From contig NC_079883.1 in the NCBI RefSeq assembly GCF_029227915.1, positions 2,792,001-2,852,000 on the forward strand: DNA of 60,000 bases, written 5' to 3'. This DNA comes from Hydractinia symbiolongicarpus. Its lineage: Eukaryota > Cnidaria > Hydrozoa > Anthoathecata > Hydractiniidae. Of this stretch, positions 34,989 to 48,600 are shown in pieces; positions within the stretch are counted from its first letter, which is position 1, and each line of letters begins with the position of its first letter. A program made the position numbers and the translations under genes. The notes under the pieces are model-generated. The model was not told the origin of the DNA and did no database searches. It worked only from the letters and a program-made list of their open reading frames with translations.

Positions 34989-35564
34989 TCTATATAATAA
35001 TACGCCAGTTCCGTGTGCTGTCTGTCACTTTTGCAAAGTGGATAAAATTTCTTTGATAAAATCTATAAAACATCGCCTATAAATTTGTTCTGTAAATTAG
35101 CAAACTTTGACGTTAAAGCAATATTGACGTCAAAGGAAAGTATATTAAGATTAGTGAAGCCATTGCATTGCACTTTTAAATTTAAGGCTTAATAACTTGG
35201 AAACGGGTGGAAATAACTGACGTCATCTCCTGTGTGGGTAACTAGGGACTACCTGGGACCAATTTGGGTAGGTTTCCCAAACCTAGGTCAGGGAATCCGT
35301 TTCGGAATGGACAGGTTAATGACGTCATCAAAAAACCTTTAAACCCTAATATCTCTGCACCTGTTTGTCAAAAGTACACGATCCTATACATTTTTTTTAT
35401 CAGCGTTGCAAGATCTATACGATGAAGGCAACAGGCATACAAATTTCTGAAAAAAATTTTTTGGTGTTCTGACAGGTCTCTGCTGACGTCAGCAAAATTT
35501 AAATGACGGTTGTTTTTCTCTGTTATCCTGCCTAAGTGGATTTTTCCACGGGCCTTATTGACTA
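34989..35564 (+). mobile_element. Non-autonomous Helitron, unit 1 of tandem array
   Basis: It begins TCTATATAATAATACGCC after an A, and ends with the hairpin GTGGATTTTTCCAC, about 12 spacer bases and CTA, running straight into the next unit (terminal G missing). The interior has no coding potential and contains TGACGTCA palindromes. Confidence 0.8.
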
Positions 35565-36139
35565 TCTATATAATAATACGCCAGTTCTGTCTGTCTGTGA
35601 CTTTTGCAAAGTGGATAAAATTTCTTTGATAAAGTCTATAAAACATCGTCTATAAATTTGTTCTGTAAATTACCAAACTTTGACGTTAAAGCAATATTGA
35701 CGTCAAAGGAAAGTATATTAAGATTAGTGAAGCCATTGCATTGCACTTTTAAATTTAAGGCTAAATAACTTGGAAACGGGTGGAAATAACTGACGTCATC
35801 TCCTGCGTAGGTAACTAGGGACCACCTTTGACCAATTTGGGTAAGTTTCCCAAACCTGGGTCCCTGAATCCGTTTCGGGGATGAACGGGTTGATGATGTC
35901 ATCAAAAAACCTTCAAACCCTAATATCTCTGCAACCGTTTGTCAAAAATACACGATCCTATACATTTTCTTGATCAGCGTTTTAAGATCTATACGATGAA
36001 GGCAACAGGCATACACATTTCTGAAAAAAAAAGTTTTGTGTTCTGACATGTCTCTGCTGACGTCATCAAAATTTAAATGACGGTTATTTTTCTCTGTTAT
36101 CCTGCCTAAGTGGATTTTTCCACGGGCCTTATCGACTAG
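35565..36139 (+). mobile_element. Non-autonomous Helitron, unit 2 of tandem array
   Basis: Starts TCTATATAATAATACGCC and ends with hairpin GTGGATTTTTCCAC, GGGCCTTATCGA and CTAG. It is very similar to unit 1 over its whole length, about 575 bp. Confidence 0.85.
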
Positions 36140-36635
36140 TCTCTATAATAATACGCTAGGTGTGTCTGTCTGTCACTTTTGCAAAGTGGATTACATTCTT
36201 CAAAATTTTCTTTAACAAATTCTATAAAACATCGCCTATAAAATTGTTCTGTAATTTACCAAACTTTGCCGATAAAATAGTATTGACGTCAAAGAAAAGT
36301 TAATTAAGATTAGTGAAGCCATTACAATGCACTTAAAACTTTGAGGCCAAATAACTTGGAAACGAGGTGGTGACGTCAATGTTTTTTCACCGCGTGGGTA
36401 ACTAGGGACAACCTGGGACCAATTTGGGTAAGTTTTTCAAACCTGGGTCCCCGAATCCGTTTCGGAATGGACGGCATTTCAAGATCTATACGATGAAGGC
36501 AACAGGTATACAAATTTCTAAAAAAATATATTTATTTTGTATTTGCACTGCTGACGTCAGCAAAAAAACTAAAACAACCTATTTTTCCATTGTCCTTCTG
36601 CCTAAGTGGATTACTCCACGGGATTTATCGACTAG
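36140..36635 (+). mobile_element. Non-autonomous Helitron, unit 3 of tandem array
   Basis: Starts TCTCTATAATAATACGC directly after the CTAG of unit 2 and ends with a slightly altered hairpin (GTGGATTACTCCAC) and ATCGACTAG. It is about 80 bp shorter than unit 2 because of an internal deletion in the middle of the element. Confidence 0.85.
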
Positions 36636-37370
36636 TCTCTATAATAATACGCTAGGTGTGTCTGTCTGTGTGTCTGTGACAGGCAAAGTGGATGTCTTCA
36701 TTTTCCTTTGATGTTGCCGAAAAATGCATGTCTAATATGTTAAATTTTCTGACGTTACGACGCGACGAGAATAACACTACTTTAACGTCAATATCCTATA
36801 TTAAATTAATGAAGCCATTACAGTGCACCTAAAACTTTGAGGCCAAATAACTTGGAAACGAGGTGGTGACGTCAATGATTTTTCACCGCATGGGTAACTA
36901 GGGACCAACTAGGACCAATTTGGGTAATTTTCCCAAACCTGGGTCCCCGAATCCGTTTCGGAATGGACGGTTTGATGACGTCATCAAAAAACCTTTAAAC
37001 CTTGATATCTCTGCAACCGTTTGTCAAAAATACGCGATCCTATACATTTTCTTGATAAGCGTTTCAAGACCTATACAATGAAGGCAGCAGGTATATAAAT
37101 TTCTAAAAAAAAAATTTGGGGGGTTTGACTGGCCATTGCTGACAAAATGTTAAAACCCTTATGTCTCATTAACTGCTTATCAAAAAGATATGATCATATA
37201 CATTTTCTTGGTCAGCGTTTTAACATCTGCATAGTACAGGCAACGAATAAACTAAATTTCGCCAAATATTTTTGTAATTGCACTGCTGACGTCAGCAAAA
37301 AATCTAAAACAACCTACTTTTCCATTGTCCTTCTGCCTAAGTGGATTTTTCCACGGGCCTTATCGACTAG
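36636..37370 (+). mobile_element. Non-autonomous Helitron, unit 4 of tandem array
   Basis: Starts TCTCTATAATAATACGC directly after the CTAG of unit 3 and ends with hairpin GTGGATTTTTCCAC, GGGCCTTATCGACTAG and then T. It is the longest unit (735 bp) and retains a second internal block (AACTGCTTATCAAAAAGATA onwards) that is also seen in the truncated copy at 1479-1960. Confidence 0.85.
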
Positions 37371-39651
37371 TAGCTAAATAAAAATGCTGTTAGGATCCTG
37401 TGATCCCTAAAAAAGGCTGCCTGAACTTCGGTAGCTATTTCACCCCATATGATCTTGCTTTTATATCACACAAATGACCCATATGGTCTTGCTTTTATAT
37501 CACACAAATGTGTCCGCATGTAAAAGAATCCGGAAAGTTTTGTAAGCTTTTGTAAACATTGGTAAGTCGGCCATCACGTATCACCTTGGAAATATTTCCT
37601 TCTAATCACCCACCATTCGTTTGTGTAACAACCTTAAATTAGACTTTGAACTTTGTTTTTTACGCTAGAGAAATAAGGGGAAATTCTTTACTTCCATACA
37701 AGTACAAACATGTTTTTTTTAAAAAAATTACATAAAAAACAAGGGTGTATTTCTTGGCACGAACCTTAATTCGATAAAAGCGAACAGAACCTATGCCAAT
37801 GACGACCACAAAAAATATCTATATTCCACAACTTTGCAGGACATTCTAACTATGCAAAATTTGTAGGAATTTCAGAAAATAAGGAACATTTTTTATGAGT
37901 TTTTTTTTTCGAAGAAATCTGTCCGTAACGTTAGCAAAAAGATTTTAATATCTTGATTTAAAAGATTTCGGATAAAGCTACTTATCCGGACAGTTTTAGA
38001 AATTTTTTGTCAATATTTCAGAAATTCCTGGGTATTTCCCAGGATTCTGAAATTTCTGGTCACAACGTTGACTAGACAGGAAGGACGCGTATTCGCCCAA
38101 GATTTCAGTTGAATATTAAACAGTTTGCGACAAGCTAAGAATCAACCCTTATGGCGGCAGGGAAAAGGAAAAGATTTTGTTACCTTCTTAGTCGAGCCTG
38201 AAGAATGTTTACAGTAATAGCCTTCAGCTAATATTTGTTTTCATGTAAAAAACGAAAACAAAGCAACTCTCCTCAAACAAGCGTCAAGTTTTGTACGAAA
38301 CAGCATTCCACATAACTGAAAAGAATCAATTCAAAACGAACTTCAGTTCTCCACATCACTACCTATCCTATCAGCCTGGATTAGTTAAAGCATTTCACTG
38401 TCACAAGTAATTTGCTCTGCCGATCATGACCCACCCACAGAAGTTTTACTGCAAGACCTCATTCGTTGCTTACAATATCTTCAACGAGAAATGAAAAAAA
38501 GCCACACGACTATGAACATTCTTGGTTTGCATGTAATCAAAAACAAGGATGGATTTTTTTGTTGCTTCTACTATCTAACATAACATTCAAAAAATCCATT
38601 AGTCATGAAAAATAGACGGAAAAACACTATTTACCAATCTACGCCGGTTTTAAATATTTACACCTAGAAGTAAAGTTAAAAACTGGCTCAGCATGCAATC
38701 TCGTAGAAATTGAACGCTGACTATGTTTCTACACCACACCTATATATACATTACAGAAGAGAAAAATATTAAAAGTTGTCATGAAAATACTAATATCAAC
38801 AATGAAAAACCTGGTACGGGTATGATGTCGAGATATTATTAACTGTTCTGCAAACTACTACACTGGATAGGAAACATGTCAGACGTTGCGACTTCAAATC
38901 AAGAAAGAAAGCTTTTTCAACTAAAAGGGAGGCCACAATCTTTTTGGGACTATTTTTTAAACATAAAAAACCATACTTAGAAGATAAATAAAAAATGCGA
39001 AAAAGAAAAAAAGAAATTTATTATTGTAACAACTAAAAAGACCAAAATATTTTTTTGTGTATTACATCGGTACGGTAAAATGTTAAACTACCACAATGCA
39101 AAGCGCACTTATGTGTATTTGTTTAATAGCATGTGCTCCCTCTCTTTCTTTTTATCCGAACGCAGGGTTTTTTTTATCCGTAGGTTTTTTTTTCTGCATA
39201 AGAAAGAACACGAGGTAAATTTTTTTACTAATTAAAATGGCGCTGTTACAAATATTTTAATACAAATGTTTTACGAAAAATAAGAAAAAAATATATATCA
39301 AAAAAAATTATACTGCGATCGATAAGCATTGTCATAATCTACTTTGTAGGCCAGCTTTGCCTCGCTCTGTTGTTGTGCGCACATTTCATTCCTACTGCGT
39401 ATATGAGACTTCTGGGGAAGGGGGATTTTAATGAAAATACCACTCTCTGCTACACACCAAACCATTTCTTTGACCTTCGTTTATATCTAGTGCGCATGCG
39501 CTAATTTTTTTAGATAATCAGAGAAGCTAAAAGCGAGAAAATGGAGAAAACAAAGTGGACCAGTCTGAGCGCAGGAAAGTTAACATACATGTAAAATTAA
39601 AAAATATATATTCTCGAAAACCTCCTGAAAAGTGATTCTTTGAAGCAGCTC
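37371..39651. other. Intergenic stretch downstream of ADSS
   Basis: It holds a tandem duplication of about 35 bp at 37445-37509 (CATATG-T/G-TCTTGCTTTTATATCACAC) and otherwise AT-rich DNA. A plus-strand frame around 38430-38600 is open for some distance but shows no recognisable domain and is followed by many stops, so it is not called. Confidence 0.4.
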
Positions 39652-42600
39652 TTACATCACAGTGATAATTGCATCGCGACTTTTACCAACACTGACCCAT
39701 TTTACTAGAAAAATATATTCACTATAAAATTGTTTTGCGTTCAGTTGCCTTCCTTGTTGAAGAATAATACAAAATACATTGCAGCAGCTTAACAACATCA
39801 AACGAAATGCACCTTGATAACAGAGTTGATTAAACATGATTAAAAACACATTTGGCAATAAAAACTTTTGATGTTAAAAATGAGACTTTTTTTACAACAC
39901 AGAAACAATTTTTTAAAATTATGAACTCGCAATGAAGTATGGAAAACCCAGGGTATTAGCTCTAGATTATTAATTACTGTTCCACGAATAAATGATCACT
40001 GTGCTATCGACGCATTTAATGGTACTTGTTAAATATCCAAAAAATTAATTTCATTAAGGTTTTATAACACTGCATTTGGTGTAAGGCCTAGAGTTATACG
40101 TTTTTACACATGCAGAACTTCTTTCCCTCAGTGGTGATTTAATTGTAATACTTGCTGACAGAATGCCAAACTAACTGAACGTGTAAATGTTTAATTTGTT
40201 CCGCAGTCTATTTCTTATATCTCCTGTGTTTGTACTGACCATCAAATATATAAAATTAATCAAACTTGCTGTAATGTTTGATTAGCATTTGATTTCTAGC
40301 AATATTTGAAGAGCAAAGTTGAGAAAAAATAATTCCATGGTCTTTTAAATTCCTGACAAAATTATTAATTAGCTCGTTTAACTACCAAATGTTGTCGTAT
40401 GTTCTTTTTCATAAAAATCTTTTTCTTATTAACAAACAGGCTTTGTGTGCATAATTTTAAAACGTGTTTGCTGGCCACATATGTGTGGTACAAATATATA
40501 CACACATCGATCTAACGGTTGATTGTTCTGAAAAGGGTGTTACATTCAACAATCGGGAAATCAATATTTTAGGTCCAAATTTCATGTTATTAAGGAAATT
40601 TTAGGTGTGGCAACTCTTCTAGGTTGTGAACTATACTACAAGCACTTTTAAGAAACCAGCTTTAAATCAAATAACTTCTCAAGTTTTAGGCAGTTCACTG
40701 ATTCAATCCACCAAAATGCACCAAAGGACATCTCTTTGCTAATGTTTTTAGTAACACTATTCGCCGAAACAACTATATACACCCTGAGTTTACCTTAAGG
40801 CTTTGCGAATTATTAAAAATAGTAGCACTATCAGTTAAGAGGTTGTCTATTGCTTTACCTGGCACACCAACGTGTTCTTCTATCAATTTTAAATACTTTT
40901 TAGCATTTTCCGGTAGATCGTCATATTTGCGAATATCTTTCAAACTTTGTTTCCACCCTGGCAGTGTCATATATTCTACTTCCACTTTTTCCAAGTCCGG
41001 AAGATGTGCTTAACAGAAAAAAAATTATAAAAACACAAAATGAACACAAGTATTAAGAAACAACACAAAAATTCTTTCGCATATTAGCACAGAAATTGAC
41101 ACGGTAAGTTAATAAAATTCGTCACTAATTGTAGAGCCGCCGAAAACCTTAATGGAGGGTATATTTTCGCTAGCATTAATTTCCACGAATTCACCATTTT
41201 AAAGAATAATACGCCATTTTTAAATTAAAATACCAAGCAGAGACGGTAAAAAATCAAAAGATTAAAATATGAGAAAAGCTTTTCGTAAAAACTATTTACA
41301 TCATTAGTCTCTATGTAAAACTCTAGTTGTACATTCTTTCATATTTAATTCTTTTGATTTTTACTGTCTATGGTTGGTATTTCCACATCTTGAATTTTTT
41401 AAAATTTAACAAAAAAATTAACTTTGCGAATTGACAAAAATTTAAAATGCGACAGTGGCATTTTAAGCATTTCACTAAAAGCAAAAAACTTAATTCGCGC
41501 AAAAACTTATTCCATTGGTTAAAGGGGAGGATTGTTTATTCATAATCAGACACACGAGCAGAATAATCATACCTGGAAAAGAGGGTAGAGCTTTGCCATT
41601 CATCTTGTAATTAACTGCCACTTTAATTTCGTCAAGATCATCCAGAACGTCAATTTTAGTGATTGCCAGTCTGAAGTAAGAACAAAACACACTATTCAAA
41701 ATTTGTTTTCATAACCGCATGACTTCAACGCCTGAATTTCCCAGGGATTTTTTTCCTATAGTTTTTCTTGAGCTACTAAAAGATGCATTGAAGTGAAATA
41801 TATTCACCTAAAGTGAAGGGTCTGTTATAAAACAGGTTGAAGTTTTTTTCACAAATAAAACTAAATAATGGCACTTATTAAAAATTTAGTCTAAACTTAC
41901 GAAAAAACAACAGGTATGGCTCAATTACGAGAAATTTAAAGCCTGCTGCGGTCACTTCCCGAGTTTTATTTGATAAGGAAGAAAAATTTTCAATTTGCTT
42001 GTATTTTGTAAAATATGTGGCTATTTTCATGTAACAAAATATTTTATTTGATGTGATGGTTTTAATCCATTGCATTTAGCTTGTTAAACGCCTTCAGCGC
42101 TTTTACAACTTAAGTGTCTTTTTGAACGTGTAAAAAAATCTAAAACGTGTAAAATTTTTTAAACATATAAAAGACGCTCTTTAAGCTGTGATTAATTATT
42201 GTCTGTTGATGAGTAGAACAGAAAAATTTTTCAGACATCCCAATTCACTAAATCACACTTTCATTAAATTGTTCTTTCGTCACTAAAAAAATCTGCAACA
42301 GGATATCGATTATTGCTTTGTTAATGTGATGTTGTTTTTTTATGTTTAAATTTAACATCATCGCTCATGGATGCAAAATTATTAGCTCAACCACTGTACT
42401 TTTAAGCCTAAACTTACAAAAATAGCTGTACTTTCATGAGGTCCTCCTGTCACGGATCAGTTTTTTCCTAACCATTTCCCCAAAACAAGACACAAATATG
42501 ATTATAAATCAAAAATCACTTCATCCAACCATTTTTTATTTGTCGCGAAATATCAAAAAGCTGTAACTGTTAACCACTTTTTTTAAGAGGTGCCAAAATA

Positions 42601-45600
42601 TAAGGTGTGCTATCGTCATCGTCACTTTTTATTAGTTTTGTAAAACACCCTGAACTATACTTAACCCTTAAACACGCAGAAGATATCAATTTCTAGCGGT
42701 ATCACACACACAAGACAAATCAATTTCAATTTATTAAAAAGTTTTTCGGTCTACAATGATCGGTGCAAAAAAAAGTTAGTTGGGAATTTTTTTCCTGTCT
42801 GAAATTTCCAAAAAGAGTTTCTTAATAAAGTTATTTCAGGTTTGTCAAGTCTGAACCCTAAAAAAAGATCCCACTGTATTCCCCTATTATTCCTACTGTG
42901 GTATTAACGTTATAACCTTAGAAATAAAGGCGGCTTTACTAGAGGCAGGGATATTAAAGAAGCGGGAATAATAAAGAAACGGAAATATTAAACAGGCGGG
43001 ATTATTTTTTAAAAGCATGGAAATTGGGTTAGATTTTTTCAACCAAAAAAATTCTGCAAGGTCTGAAAAAATTGAATAAATTTAGGACAAATCTGGTTAG
43101 TACTTTGAAAAACTTGTATGCATTCGAAATTGTTATAAAATGCTACATACACTGTTATGTGAGGAAAATATTGGAACGCGTAGATATAGTACATACTCGA
43201 TAGAAATTCAGCAATATCGCATACAGCATTTTGGGAGAGAAGGAATTATATTTTCAACCTGTGCCAAAAATGCTGTTGACTAGAGGTGGGAATTATAGAG
43301 CAAATATGGTAGTATAGCTATTCAAGAAAATATCCGAAAGTTATAGTTGACACACTATCCATAATACATTCTACATCCATCCATCGTAACCTCTATTATT
43401 AGATCCAGTTTAAAAGACCTATTTCATATACAGCATACAACTTACGCAGAATAACCATTCACCATGTGTGTGTATTTTACAACCACCAAATCTAACCAAC
43501 CACATCTTCTTGGACGCCCTGTTGTTGTACCAAACTCAGCACCAACTTTCTGCAAATGGTCTCCAGTGTCCTAAAAAAGCAGCATTGGCATTTAAATAAT
43601 TTACTAATTCAAACAGAATAAGAAGGCCGGGGGCAGGGGCAAGTGGAGAGAGAGAGAGGGGGAGGAAAGAGGGAGGGGGAGAGAGGAAGGGGGATGAAAG
43701 AGGGAGGGGATGAAAGAGGGAGGGGGAGAGAGGGAGGGGAGGAGAGAGGGAAGGGGAGGAGAGAGGGAGGGGGAGAAGAGAGGGAGGGGGAGAAGAGAGG
43801 GAGGGGGAGGAGAGAGGGAGGAGAGAGGGAAGGGGAGGAGAGAGGGAGGGGGAGGAGAGAGGGAGGAGAGAGGGAGGAGAGAGGGAGGAGAGAGGGAGGA
43901 GAGAGGGAGGAGAGAGGGAGGAGAGAGGGAGGAGAGAGGGAGGAGAGAGGGAGGAGAGAGGGAGAGAGAGGGAGGAGAGAGGGAGGAGAGAGGGAGGAGA
44001 GAGGGAGGGGGAGGAGAGAGGGAGGGGGAGAGAGGGAGGGGGAGGAGAGAGGAAAAGGGAGGAGAGAGGGAGAGGGAGGAGAGAGGGAGAGGGAGGGGGA
44101 GGAGAGAGGGAGGGGGAGGAGAGAGGGAGGGAGGGAGAGAGAGGGGGGAGGAGAGAGGGAGAGGGAGGAGAGAAGGAGGGGGAGGAGAGAGGGAGGGGGA
44201 GGAGAGAGGGAGGGGGAGGAGAGAGGGGGAGGAGAGAGGGAGAGAGAGGGGGAGGAGAGAGGGAGGGGGAGGTGGGACGGGGCGTGGTGTAGTGTAGTAC
44301 ACACTATTTTGCTCTGGAGAATAATTGTAATACTCTATCAAAATAGTTGAAATGCTAAAAAATGCTTCTGCTTTAATTCTTGCAGTCGTTTCTTAACTAC
44401 TATATTTCCATTTTCATTAATCTTTGTTCTTCAAACCAACTTTACGTACATTTATTACAGCATAGTTTTAATAGTTTCGTATATCCAATGATCAGTCACT
44501 ACTATTTTTTAAGGTATATTCTGAAAACTCTTACTTAAGGGAATTTTTGCAGGAAATTTTTTTCCCTAAAGTAATTTTTCCTGGGTGGTCAAGAGGGGAT
44601 GTGTCAGAAGTTGAAAAAAGTCTAACTTTACAAAAAATAAAAATGGTGTTGAATTGAATTGCTATTTTTATTTTCATAGTGCTCTTATAAAAAAAACTGT
44701 TCAATCTTGATTGAATAAAAATTCTGCTACATTTAAAATAACACTTACATCGAGCAATTCAGTCGGAAGAATACCTGCCCCTACTCTTGTCGTGTAAGCC
44801 TTCACAACGCCATATATATTCTGAATAGCATTAACAGGCACACCAAGCCCACTGCATGCTCCAGCTGAGCCGCAGTTAGATGAAGTAACGTAGGGGTATG
44901 TTCCTATTAAAAAAGGAGAAGGCTAATTTAAAACAACGTTTTAACATTTTTCCGACACTATAGATACTTCACGGTTTATAAACATTTTTACACTGCAGAA
45001 AACTGTAACTACAGTATCTTATATGTTGTACAATCACAACAAAGAAAAGACAAATCTACCAATTTTTCAATCTGGTTGTTGTTTTTGTTGCTGTTGTTCA
45101 TTTTTTTAAAATTTAGAAAATTGTTTCGATTTTTAAAACGAGAAATAGCAGTAGACGCTAAAAATTTACGGATCTTGTTGAGTATATAATTATGGTTTGT
45201 CTAATAATTAAAATATAAATAATTTGTTTAAAAATTAAAAATATCAATGCTATTTGGGTAGCTACATACAAAAATATACTACAAAGATTTCCAAGAACAA
45301 ATGTATGTTTTAAGGTACATAGAACTACTACTATTTACATGTTTTGGAAACATGGCAGTGAACTTGTAGATTACCGTTTTAGGTACAACAAAGTGGAATA
45401 AAATTGCAAACAAGATGAAAAAGCTATAATGACTATCTCAACAGAGGGAAAGACTAATGACTATCTCAACAGAGGGAAAGACTAATGACTATCTCAACAG
45501 AGGGAAAGACTAATGACTATCTCAACAGAGGATGAGAAATTCATCTTTAAAGAAATAACAAAATAGAACATAGTGTACAAACAAGATGAACAAATGTACC

Positions 45601-48600
45601 CTGAACAGTAGACAAAAGGCTAGACTACCTACTTCCAACATTTTTAATTACTATCATCGTGAAAAAATAGCATTAAACAAAAAGGGAAATAACTTAACCT
45701 TAACCTAGGCATGTAGTTACGAAAATAAACACTTACCAAAGTCTATGTCAAGCATAGTTGCATTAGCACCTTCTATTAACACTCTAGAGCCTTTCTTTAG
45801 TGCTTCATGAAGTGTTACTATAGTATCTTCAACCATAGGTCTCAAAATCGTACTGTAATCCTAGCATTACACAGAATATATGTACACACGTCTAATATCC
45901 GAGTTCAGGATTTGAACTTAGAAATAATAATAATAATAAAATAATAATAAAATAATAATAAAATAAAATAAAATAATAAAACAATTGTACCACAAAAAAC
46001 TGAAACAGCAGTAGCATATCTACAAAGAAGATGACTAGCTGGATTGCTAACAAATGTACCTTATATTTCTTTAATTCTTCTTCAACATTAACTTCAAGTT
46101 CTGGAAATCTGGCAATACATAAATAAAAAAAAAAGTTGAGAGACCTTGTTTTATGTTAGTTATAAAATTGATGGTGTAAGACGCACACTATACCGACTAG
46201 GTGGCATTACCTGGCGTTTATTTAAAAAAAAAGTTAATTACCAAAGCTGAAAAAGTTACTTACAATCTTTTGTGGTAGTCGTATAAAAACTGAAATCTAA
46301 ATTAAAAAAAATATTTTGTTTCCTAAATTTCAGACTATGCATGTTGTAGTTTATTGGAATACACTGATAATTTGTTCACATCAATTTTATAAAAATTTGT
46401 GACTTTGTAAAGTAAATATTGGTATCTAGAGAAATCGTGTTTTTGTGGGGGTGGGGAACAATGTGTTGTGCCTATCCAGAAGGCTTTAAGAAATTAAAAT
46501 GCTAGAACATTTATAAAAGGCAGTTGCTTGTGGTTAGGAGCCATTACATTAACAACAAACTTACTTTTTAGAAAAACTATCAAAATCACCCATTAGATCA
46601 GCCATTCTCAACCCATTACGTAGCGCCTATGGTTAGAAGAATAAAATGAAAAACTAAGCTTTTTTCTAATTTTCTTAAGAAATCAATCTGTACTTGGTCA
46701 GCAGTTAAGAACTTTTCCACAATAATAATCTTTGCAAAAACAAATCCCTACTTTAGTAGCATATGTTGGACCAATACCACGTTTTGTTGTTCCTATTCTA
46801 AAACAAAAAAAATCACGGAATTACATAAAGTTACATCAGAGAATAAAGGTTTCCAAAGTACACATTCTCAAACAAAATTGAAACACTTTACATCATAACA
46901 ACAATTTATTTCGCATGCATTACAAAGCATTAACCAGGGACATGTTCAAAGTTTCTTAGAAGTAAATACCTTGGTGCATGGGTATTATCATCCAATGACT
47001 TTATTGAAATGAAATGCTTGACTCTTATTATTTTATTTTTATTAAGTGAAACAGAAAACAACCATAACAAAATGTGCCTTCTAGAAGTTCGGAGATCGAA
47101 AGATATTTATATTGATAAATATTTATAAATGTTTATAATTTTTAAATCGAAGCAAAAACTCAAATTGAAAAATTACATTAACGCAATCAAGGAGTCATCT
47201 GTCAAACAGTGTTAGATAAAACATATAAAAACAAACAAATAAATCATACTTGCTTTTTCCTTTTAAACTTTCTAGTAAGCCATCAACTTGTTGATGCATG
47301 TCAAATACTTAAATAAAAATATAATTGGAGGTTTACAAAAAAGATTTTTGAGTGGATTTTTATTTGAATGAATATTGAAGTTCATTTAATATCAATTTCT
47401 GACATTCTTGACACTCCCTACTCCAGCTATGCTACATAGGGGCTCCTAGATGCTGGAGAACCTAATACTAATTTTTTTTAAAAAAGAACTTAAATTTCAA
47501 TCCTTGCAAAATTCTAAAAAATGAAAATAGTTCTGATTAATCATTTGAACTTATACAATTCCTAAAATATTAAATAAAATTGCTGATATTCCTATGTCCT
47601 TACATTCTAACAATAATTTAAAAAACCATAACGATTCCTGACATTCCTAACAGAGTGCGTTAGAAATTCTAGATGATTAATATTCAGTGTTTACAATATT
47701 TCTAAAAACCTGGCAAACAAATAAAAAAACATTTCTAACAAAACAAAACACTGGCTGGCAAAGCATTACAAGTCATACTGAAAAAATTAATTTAAAAAAC
47801 AATTACAGCATAAAACATAAATTAAACATTGCAATAAATTTATTACAAAAAAAATATAATACCTAAATGAGTCCTATCAGATATTTTCATTCGTTTCATC
47901 ATGTCTTTTATCCCCTTAAGAGAGTTTGCATCAATTTCTTTCATTAACGTTGGAATATGTAATACAACACCATTGCCTAAACACAAATTCTACAGACTAA
48001 TTGGATGTTTTTATGTCGTTTATAACCTTTCTAGGCATATTTATAAGCTCAGATATAATAAAAATTAGGATGCGCTTAGGATAATGTTGAGGCTCAATTC
48101 ATAAGATATTATATTTCTTTGTGAATTTAAAGTCATTTCAAACACTTTGTTTTATAAATATTGCTTTGCATGACATAGGTACAGTCAGGCATCACTTAAT
48201 ATTTTTTAAAATCGTCCCCATATAAACTAGGCTTGATTTTGCCCAAGGAAAATTTAAATAATGGGTTAATGCACCCTCACCAACATCAATAAAAATAACC
48301 ATTTAACAGCTACTGACAAAACTGGACAACAACACAACAAGCTACCTACCAATAACAACAGTTACTTTTTCGTTTGTTATTCCACTAAATGTAAACAAAA
48401 AAAAAATTCAAACAGCAGTTAATACACAAAATTTTATAAGCATAGAATTTTGGTCAGTATTTATCTGCTAGTATATTTAAAAATCCAAAATGGCAACTTA
48501 AATTTTTTTTAGTTAGAAAGTTTCATCTTTTCAACCCTATTAACACTGGCCGTTTTTTGGTCTAGTGTAGCATTATTATAAACTTCCTGCAGGCCTAAGT

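Noticed and set aside
38430-38600. Open plus-strand stretch in the intergenic region
   Set aside because: No domain or splice structure recognised and it is followed by multiple stops; possibly very old transposon remains.
43604-44350. Proline/serine/leucine-rich or arginine/glutamate/glycine-rich proteins
   Set aside because: All overlapping frames are open only because of the polypurine repeat inside ADSS intron 11.
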